Source of the DNA: CAZLPW01 sp964561495
Lineage (GTDB): Bacteria > Fidelibacterota > Marinisomatia > Marinisomatales > UBA1611
Direction of reading: 5' to 3'
Assembly (NCBI GenBank): GCA_964561495.1
Contig: CAZLPW010000026.1
Span: forward strand, 1-23,262
Length of the DNA: 23,262 nucleotides
This document shows, piece after piece, positions 17,557 to 23,262 of the stretch. How positions within the stretch are numbered: position 1 is the stretch's first letter; each line of letters starts with the position of its first letter. The position numbers and the translations under genes are program-made. The notes under the pieces were generated by a model, which was given only the letters and a program-made list of their open reading frames with translations, was not told the DNA's origin and made no database searches.

Positions 17557-18573
17557 TGAGATACGTTTACATGTTGTTATTTAGTTTGGGGTTGCTGCAG
17601 GCTCAGTATAGAGACATACCTGAGGTTGTAACAAAGGTTGCAACATCTGCGGCTAATTGGTTGAAGTTAGAGACCTCTGCCAGGGCGATTGGTATGGGAG
17701 GTTCTTTCGTTGCTAGTGGTCGTGGTGTATCGGGCATTCCTTATAATCCATCAAGCATCGCATTCATTGAGAGCAGAGAGGCTTATTTTTCATCGGTTAA
17801 CTATCTAGCTGGGATTCAGCATGGTGTATTTACATTTGGTGCAAAGTTATCTCCATCTGATTATTTTGGTTTTCACATTTTTTATTTGAACAGTGGTGAG
17901 ATGAAAGTGACCAATGAATATTACCCTGATGGTACGGGAGAGAAATTCAGTGTCATTTCTATGGCTATTAGGGGGACCTACGCTCGTCGGCTCACGGATA
18001 GGTTAAAGGTGGGAATGTCGCTTAATTATATTAGAGATAAGATATACGAGGCTGGTATGAATGCGGTTTCTTTTGACTTAGGCTCTAATTTTGATACAGG
18101 TATTTATGGAACGATATTAGGTATGAGTATTACCAATTTTGGACCTGAGGTTCAGTACAATGGAGAGTCGTTGCATATTACAGTGCCTGATACGATTGAT
18201 GTGGATGAGCGGGTAAGTAAGATAACGAATAAATTTCCTTTGCCTCTAGTTTTTCGTCTTGGATTGGAGAATGAGATTGTCGGTCCGGGGAGTTCTTTTA
18301 TTAAAAACACTACACACAGCTTACGTTTAAGTGTGGACGGGATTAAGCCAAATGATTATACAACATATGGTAGTATGGGCATAGAATACGGATGGAGGGG
18401 GATGGCTTTTTTACGTACTGGAATGCACTTGAATCATGACACGGCTGGTATGAGCTTGGGCACAGGTTTGAATATTCGATTGGGCAGGATGGCTTTGAAT
18501 GTGGACTATGCATTTGTAGACTATGATGTGCTAAAGGTTACCCACCAGGTTGCGATTGGGCTGGCGTTCTAGT
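17531..18573 (+). repeat. Perfect 1,043-bp direct repeat, copy 2
   Basis: This copy matches 13087-14129 throughout. It begins within the last seven codons of cargo B, which encode the same GKFAIIR ending as cargo A, and ends one base after the PorV-like stop. Recombination between the two direct copies would remove 4,444 bp carrying cargo B and one PorV-like gene, leaving a complete cargo A-PorV module. Confidence 0.95.
17553..18572 (+). CDS. PorV/PorQ-family outer-membrane protein (copy 2, identical to copy 1)
   Basis: The 339 residues are the same, residue for residue, as those encoded at 13109-14128, with no silent difference seen. It overlaps the end of cargo B by 4 nt. It appears to be the last gene of the operon: the next gene starts 103 nt downstream with its own ribosome binding site, although no hairpin terminator is evident in that gap. 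Absence of silent changes means that the copies are very young, are being homogenised, or that one is an assembly duplicate. Confidence 0.87.
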   Translation: MMRYVYMLLFSLGLLQAQYRDIPEVVTKVATSAANWLKLETSARAIGMGGSFVASGRGVSGIPYNPSSIAFIESREAYFSSVNYLAGIQHGVFTFGAKLSPSDYFGFHIFYLNSGEMKVTNEYYPDGTGEKFSVISMAIRGTYARRLTDRLKVGMSLNYIRDKIYEAGMNAVSFDLGSNFDTGIYGTILGMSITNFGPEVQYNGESLHITVPDTIDVDERVSKITNKFPLPLVFRLGLENEIVGPGSSFIKNTTHSLRLSVDGIKPNDYTTYGSMGIEYGWRGMAFLRTGMHLNHDTAGMSLGTGLNIRLGRMALNVDYAFVDYDVLKVTHQVAIGLAF

Positions 18574-18664
18574 TCTTTTTATATCAGCTTGCATTAAAAG
18601 GTAAATAAAGACTATCTTCTTTGTTCATAAAAATTATATCTAAATTGTTTCTATAAATTAATCT

Positions 18665-18670
18665 GGAGAA
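18665..18670 (+). promoter_or_regulatory. Ribosome binding site for the Asp-box protein gene
   Basis: GGAGAA ends 5 nt before the ATG at 18676 and fixes this start. The 102 nt between the PorV-like gene and this start (18574-18675) are AT-rich; I see neither a convincing promoter nor a hairpin terminator there. Confidence 0.6.
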
Positions 18671-18675
18671 AGCAA

Positions 18676-20823
18676 ATGAGAAAAATAGCGTTATTATGTT
18701 TATTATCTTCTATAATAGTTTCGCAAGAGTATAGCTCTTCATTTACAAGCACGTTAATAGATTCATCTAAGAATGGGTATGGTTCGCTTGGTATATATGT
18801 AAGTCCTTTGTCTTATTCTGAGGATGAAAACCTTTGGCTAGCAGTATATAGGCAGTGGCAGGGAGCGAACGCCTCTTCTGGATATATTGGTTCTGCTCAG
18901 ATTTCCCATGATGATCTTTTAGATGGTGAGGCCTGGTTTACCGAGCAAAAATTAAATGAGTGCTATCCAGGAGGAACGCTATGTGATGGAGATCTTCCAA
19001 CCGCTAGTACTGAGTCTACAGGGAGATACCCTAGTGCAGCATTTGCAGGAAGTGATCGTCCTATCGCTCTTTGGAATGAATACACAGATCCAACCTATGG
19101 AGGAGGTAATTATGGTGGATATCCAGTCTACTCCTCTGACACAGATATTGATGCTGAATTTTCTGATTGGGTTACGCCGTTTAGCGTGAATAATGGTTGC
19201 GCCAGTCTTCCGTGCGATCCTGCTGACCTATGGAATGGAAATGTTATCATAAATAATGGTGCTCCTTCTCCTAAGTTTACAGGTATTTACGCAGGCTGGG
19301 GCTCATCTCCTGCGGGAAAACATTATTCTGTTACCAGCTCTTTTTATGCGAACGGGTACTTTTTGATGAATGATCCGGTTGAAGTGGCAGATGATTTAAT
19401 GACTGTTGGAGCTGCCGCTAATGCCACATTTTGGTTGGGTGAAAATTATTGTACAACCCCAGTGCACAGTATAAACAATGATGGTGTCGGATACTTTGTT
19501 CAAACTGGCTACCATAATGATAGTCTTCTAACAGAATCTCCTCAAACTACAGGCCAGTGTGTTGTCGTTAAAAAGACCACTGACTATGGTGACAATTGGA
19601 CCAATGATGAGGGGTTTATGAATACAGGTTATACTTTCTTAACAGACCAGGCAAAGCAGAGACTTAGCGATTCATTATTTACCGTATGGCAGGAGGAAGG
19701 CAATGAGTTCGTATATCACTATGGAGACACTTTACAGTTTGCTGATGATACCTTAGCTAACGGTGACCAAATTAATAATTATGTTACACCAGGGATGTGG
19801 TTCGCTGGATATAACTTTGGAATGGTTACAGATCACAATGGAGGCCTTCATATTTTGCTTCATAATATTGTATTTATATGTGAAGATGTTGATGGTGGCT
19901 GCGATGATGCTGATGGTGATGGAGAGGCTGATTCTACATTCCTATGGTTTGGTGATAACTCAGGAAGTGGTATCTATCATTTGTATAGCCCAGACCCTAC
20001 AGAGGGAGTAGACAACTGGGTAGCGACTTTAGTTCACGATCTTTCTTTTGAGTATCAAGCTGATTGGTATAATGGTGAAATATTTGCTAGTCATGATGGT
20101 GTGGATGATTGGTATTATACTATGTGGTCTCTGGTGCCTCGAATAACAGTTAGCTCTGAGGAAGGTAGTGAGGTTATGTGGTATGCTCTTTCAGCGGTAT
20201 CTGACTACGAGTATGATGTCGACCTTGGTACTGGAATTGATTCTGCTATGGTTGTTACGGATCTAGATCTTTTTGTAGCTAAATCAATTGACAATGGAAT
20301 GACCTGGACAGAGCCTGAACAGATTACAGAGACTCTGGGCGCTGCAGGTGCTCGAACTCCAGAGATTCATGTGCATCTATCAAATGAGTCCACCGATGAC
20401 TTTGTTGGTGTCTACTATAATATACCTGACTATGCATACGGCAGTACTACAGGTGATCTACAGTGGGCAGACTACAAACAGTGGGTTTATGCTGGTGTGT
20501 ATTCTAATGATTTAGGTTCAGATGCTACAGTATCGTTGGATGATCAAGTAGGTTTTCCAATAAAATTTAGCTTAGGGAAAAACTATCCGAATCCTTTTAA
20601 TCCGCTAACAAATATTGATTATGAAATAAATAAAGATTCGCAAATCACGCTAGACCTTTATGATATTCGTGGAACTCATATTAAGAATTTGATCAATGAG
20701 AAAAAATCTGCTGGATCTCACCAGTTTCTCCTAGATGCTAAACAGTTATCAAGCGGTGTATATTTTTACACAATGGTTGCAAATGGTATTACTAGAACAG
20801 AGAAGCTTGTTTTAATGAAATAA
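18676..20823 (+). CDS. Secreted Asp-box (BNR-like) protein with T9SS type A sorting domain
   Basis: The protein has 715 residues. A signal peptide (MRKIALLCLLSSIIVSQ) precedes a body rich in Gly, Asp and aromatic residues. SIDNGMTW (537-544) fits the sialidase Asp-box pattern S-x-D-x-G-x-x-W, and TTDYGDNW (301-308) is a near match, so a beta-propeller is possible, though two boxes are too few to prove one. An acidic loop near residues 410-420 (DADGDGEAD) looks calcium-binding. The C-terminus (631-715) is a standard type A sorting domain with NYPNPFNP, LDLYDIRG and SSGVYFY, ending EKLVLMK. This differs from the GKFAIIR type used by cargo A and B. No catalytic residues are recognisable, so no enzyme activity is proposed. 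It appears to be its own transcription unit, closed by a hairpin terminator. Confidence 0.82.
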   Translation: MRKIALLCLLSSIIVSQEYSSSFTSTLIDSSKNGYGSLGIYVSPLSYSEDENLWLAVYRQWQGANASSGYIGSAQISHDDLLDGEAWFTEQKLNECYPGGTLCDGDLPTASTESTGRYPSAAFAGSDRPIALWNEYTDPTYGGGNYGGYPVYSSDTDIDAEFSDWVTPFSVNNGCASLPCDPADLWNGNVIINNGAPSPKFTGIYAGWGSSPAGKHYSVTSSFYANGYFLMNDPVEVADDLMTVGAAANATFWLGENYCTTPVHSINNDGVGYFVQTGYHNDSLLTESPQTTGQCVVVKKTTDYGDNWTNDEGFMNTGYTFLTDQAKQRLSDSLFTVWQEEGNEFVYHYGDTLQFADDTLANGDQINNYVTPGMWFAGYNFGMVTDHNGGLHILLHNIVFICEDVDGGCDDADGDGEADSTFLWFGDNSGSGIYHLYSPDPTEGVDNWVATLVHDLSFEYQADWYNGEIFASHDGVDDWYYTMWSLVPRITVSSEEGSEVMWYALSAVSDYEYDVDLGTGIDSAMVVTDLDLFVAKSIDNGMTWTEPEQITETLGAAGARTPEIHVHLSNESTDDFVGVYYNIPDYAYGSTTGDLQWADYKQWVYAGVYSNDLGSDATVSLDDQVGFPIKFSLGKNYPNPFNPLTNIDYEINKDSQITLDLYDIRGTHIKNLINEKKSAGSHQFLLDAKQLSSGVYFYTMVANGITRTEKLVLMK

Positions 20824-20851
20824 TTTATATATTTAGAATTTAAAAATAGGT

Positions 20852-20886
20852 ACGAGCCTTTGTTTATCGGAGGCTCGTTCTGTTTA
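20852..20886 (+). terminator. Rho-independent terminator
   Basis: ACGAGCCT (20852-20859) and AGGCTCGT (20871-20878) form a perfect 8-bp stem around an 11-nt loop, followed by the T-rich TTCTGTTT. It sits about 30 nt after the stop of the Asp-box protein gene. The T-tract is short and interrupted, so termination may be incomplete. Confidence 0.75.
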
Positions 20887-20901
20887 ACATTAATAATAAT
20901 T

Positions 20902-20907
20902 AGGAGG
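20902..20907 (+). promoter_or_regulatory. Strong ribosome binding site for the last gene
   Basis: AGGAGG, followed by further G residues, ends 9 nt before the ATG at 20917. It is the best Shine-Dalgarno match in the window and decides the start of the partial gene that follows. Confidence 0.7.
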
Positions 20908-20916
20908 GGGCAATAA

Positions 20917-23262
20917 ATGCGAATTCTATTTTCAATGATTTTTGTATTACAATTTCTTTACGGAAAAGATATAAATAGAAAAGATTTTCAGAATAGAGAG
21001 GTTCAAAATATTCCAATCTCTATTGTAACTGTTTCAGGGCAAACTGATCAATCATTATCTCGCACTTCAAGAGATGATACAACAACAGTATTTGTTGAAG
21101 ATTTTGAGGGAGATCTGAGTGGCTGGGAGCTTTCGAATGGTTGGGAGTTTACAAGTGGTGATTACTATAGCCCATCAACAAGTCTTAGGTTTGATGATGA
21201 TAATTTTGATGCATATGAGAGCGTGATTTCGCCCGCTTACTTACTTCCATCTGTTGATCCAACGTTTGAGAGTCTTCATTTTAGTTTCGCAGTTTTTTGT
21301 GATCTTCCAGATTTTAATGGAACTGATCCTGATTCAGGTTATTTAGATGATTACTATTCGCTTTCGGTTGCGGATATTGATAATATTCCGTGGAACAGTG
21401 GAACATGGAACGCTTATGATGGAAACTCCTATTATTGTGGAGTTGAGGGCGGTGGTTATTTAAATGATTGGGTACAGTTTTTAGATACACCAGAGATTTC
21501 AATTGGGTCAACTGGCTATACTTTAACAACAATGATGAAATGGGGTATAGAAAGCCCTGCTGGTGCCTCTGTAGATGGCTCTTGTACGGATGGTTGGGAT
21601 GCTGCTAATGTGCGTATATCAAATGATGGTGGGCAGACATGGAATTTATTAGTTGGTGATGATGCCTATGATTTTAACTATGGTTTTGGATGGATATGGA
21701 ATGATGGAGAATATGATTGTGGAGGATCCTTAGAGAATCTTGCAGCAGGTTGGGGCGGTCAGGCTGATTGGCACCAAGTGACCTTTGACCTCAGTCCTTA
21801 TTCTGGGGATGATGTTATTATACGTTATGCGTTCGGTTCCGATCCTGCCTATGCAACCCCAGATGATAATACTCTTACGGGTCTGCAATTAGATGACATT
21901 CAGGTGGCCGACGCTAGTGGAGTTAGTGTATTTTTGGCTAACGCGGATGATAATGATGAAATGACCCCTGCTGGTTTATTATGGGAAGATATTTTATACG
22001 AATGGGGGAACCCCGAAGGTGTAGACAATGATGGTGATGGCGAACTTGATTATCACATTGGTGCTGATGGCTGGGGGATTCTTGGACCAGGTGATCCTCA
22101 ATCTTGGATGGGTAATGTGGATATGGATTTAACCTCTATGCAAGGACACAATATTAGATTTAAGATTACTGGAAGGGCAGATGACAACCATGATGGTGGG
22201 AATGGTACTGGCTTACACATTGATGATATTCACGTTTGGAAGGTAGCGCAAAATCTTTTGCCAATAGTTCAAAATGTTAGTGGCGACCAAATTTTTGATG
22301 GATCTATCTTAATTAATTGGGATCCAATTACAAGTGAGTCTTATGATAATGATGAAATTTCATTTAATGATGGGACATTTGAGCAGCCAATGTATATGGC
22401 CTCAGGGCAGGCAGTAATGGGTACTCATTTTCCAATGCCGTATGGAACAGAGTCTATCGTATTAAATAGTGTTAATGTTTACGGTATGAGTGATGGTGCA
22501 ACACCTCTATATGGTCCAACAACTCTATATGGTTTTGTTATGACTCCGACTGGTCCTGCTAGTACTCCGATGTATGAGCAGGAGATTACAACTGAGTCAG
22601 GTTGGAACACGTTTGAGGTAAATTGGCAGTTTCCAGGATCATTTTTTATTGGTATTATGGCCAGCACAACAATTGGAGTTGGTATTGACGCTGATGCTGT
22701 CCCCAGTACAAATTCTTGGGCAAATCTTGGAGGATGGGACACCTGGCTAAATATAGCTAATACGTATAGTATTCCAGATGGAGAATTCGGCATACGTGCA
22801 AATGTTACTACAACTGGAGGATTTCAAAATCCTGCATATAACGTATACAGAAGTATGAATGGTGGCTCATTTAACTTGATGTTTAATGGAGCGGGGATTA
22901 TTGAGAATGCCTATGTAGATAATTTGATAAGTTTTGGAAATGAGTATTGCTATAAAATAACTGGAGTTTTTGATGGTGCAGAAAGTGACTTTTCTGAAGT
23001 TGTTTGTGTCAATCCAGAGGCTCAAACAATTTATGAGATGTCATATGATGATGGCTCAAGTGAGACAAGTACAAATGCAGGCTCAAATAATTATTTAGCT
23101 GTTAAGTTTACACCGAATGATTATCCAGTGGATGTTTATAGAGCATCTTTTTATACAATAGGTTCTGATCTTGGTTTTGGCTGGGTAAATGTTTGGGATG
23201 ATGATGGCGAGGGTGGTCTTCCTGGAACGCTTCTAATTGAAAATATACCAATTAACTTTTCA
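20917..23262 (+). CDS. Large secreted multidomain protein (3' end outside window)
   Basis: The frame is open from the ATG at 20917 to the window edge (782 codons, no stop), so the protein is truncated only by the window. A signal peptide (MRILFSMIFVLQFLYG) is followed by a MAM/jelly-roll-like module (about 59-330; VEDFEGDLSGW to LDDIQV) containing the Asp-box SNDGGQTW (235-242). A second such module ends in IDDIHVWKV (about 430-440). FN3-like segments (near 449 and 639; NVYRSMNGGSF) are interleaved with two copies of a small module beginning SFNDGTFE (about 483) and SYDDGSSE (about 709). Similar modules occur in T9SS-exported peptidases and adhesins. A sorting domain is expected beyond the window but cannot be seen. 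No catalytic motif is visible. It follows the terminator at 20852-20886, so it is a separate transcription unit. Confidence 0.78.
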   Translation, partial: MRILFSMIFVLQFLYGKDINRKDFQNREVQNIPISIVTVSGQTDQSLSRTSRDDTTTVFVEDFEGDLSGWELSNGWEFTSGDYYSPSTSLRFDDDNFDAYESVISPAYLLPSVDPTFESLHFSFAVFCDLPDFNGTDPDSGYLDDYYSLSVADIDNIPWNSGTWNAYDGNSYYCGVEGGGYLNDWVQFLDTPEISIGSTGYTLTTMMKWGIESPAGASVDGSCTDGWDAANVRISNDGGQTWNLLVGDDAYDFNYGFGWIWNDGEYDCGGSLENLAAGWGGQADWHQVTFDLSPYSGDDVIIRYAFGSDPAYATPDDNTLTGLQLDDIQVADASGVSVFLANADDNDEMTPAGLLWEDILYEWGNPEGVDNDGDGELDYHIGADGWGILGPGDPQSWMGNVDMDLTSMQGHNIRFKITGRADDNHDGGNGTGLHIDDIHVWKVAQNLLPIVQNVSGDQIFDGSILINWDPITSESYDNDEISFNDGTFEQPMYMASGQAVMGTHFPMPYGTESIVLNSVNVYGMSDGATPLYGPTTLYGFVMTPTGPASTPMYEQEITTESGWNTFEVNWQFPGSFFIGIMASTTIGVGIDADAVPSTNSWANLGGWDTWLNIANTYSIPDGEFGIRANVTTTGGFQNPAYNVYRSMNGGSFNLMFNGAGIIENAYVDNLISFGNEYCYKITGVFDGAESDFSEVVCVNPEAQTIYEMSYDDGSSETSTNAGSNNYLAVKFTPNDYPVDVYRASFYTIGSDLGFGWVNVWDDDGEGGLPGTLLIENIPINFS

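Noticed and set aside
13087..18573. Duplication caused by an insertion sequence or transposon
   Set aside because: No transposase, terminal inverted repeats or target-site duplications are visible at the repeat ends. The boundaries fall in coding sequence shared by the two cargo genes, which fits homologous recombination better.
18574..18675. Promoter for the Asp-box protein gene in the 102-nt gap
   Set aside because: Several AT-rich hexamers resemble -35 or -10 boxes, but none pair at 16-18 nt spacing with good matches, so no site is claimed.
21314..22793. Minus-strand open frames at 21314-21532 and 22479-22793
   Set aside because: They are antisense to a 782-codon open frame with a signal peptide and a strong ribosome binding site. 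No independent support was found.

Overview
The window is AT-rich DNA that most resembles the Fibrobacterota-Chlorobiota-Bacteroidota (FCB) group. A marine lineage such as Marinimicrobia (SAR406) is plausible. This placement rests on type IX secretion (T9SS) C-terminal sorting domains in most of the large proteins, PorV/PorQ-like outer-membrane proteins, a TonB-receptor-like protein with an N-terminal carboxypeptidase-regulatory domain, and repeated D-x-N-x-N-G calcium-loop motifs in secreted proteins. The phylum cannot be fixed from the sequence alone.

Layout. (1) 1-1387, plus strand: the 3' end of clpP overlapping clpX, a housekeeping protease operon. The visible ClpP has Asn where the catalytic Asp is expected, and ClpX lacks the usual N-terminal zinc-binding domain. 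(2) 1392-4076, minus strand, convergent with clpX and only 4 nt from it: a secreted M6-family metalloprotease with two cohesin-like domains and a T9SS sorting domain. (3) 4202-18572, plus strand: an apparent 14.4-kb operon whose genes overlap by 1 or 4 nt. It encodes a lipoprotein with calcium-loop repeats, a TonB-receptor-like outer-membrane protein, cargo A (a secreted protein broken by an in-frame TGA), a PorV-like protein, cargo B (a PKD-repeat secreted protein) and a second PorV-like gene. (4) 18676-20823: a free-standing T9SS-exported protein with Asp-box motifs, followed by a hairpin terminator. (5) 20917 to the window end: a large secreted multidomain protein, cut by the window edge.

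How the parts may work together. The middle operon looks like a cell-surface assembly. An outer-membrane lipoprotein and a receptor-like barrel are followed by two 'cargo plus shuttle' modules. Each module is a secreted protein with a distinctive C-terminal domain ending in GKFAIIR, coupled by a 4-nt overlap to a PorV-like protein. In characterised T9SS, PorV carries sorting-domain cargo to the surface attachment machinery, so dedicated pairing of cargo and shuttle is a reasonable inference.

The most striking feature is that the two PorV-like genes lie in a 1,043-bp direct repeat with no difference that I could find, while the two cargo genes beside them are strongly diverged. This implies very recent duplication, gene conversion or an assembly artefact. 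It also makes cargo B a potentially excisable 4,444-bp unit. No RNA genes, CRISPR arrays or recognisable transposases were seen.
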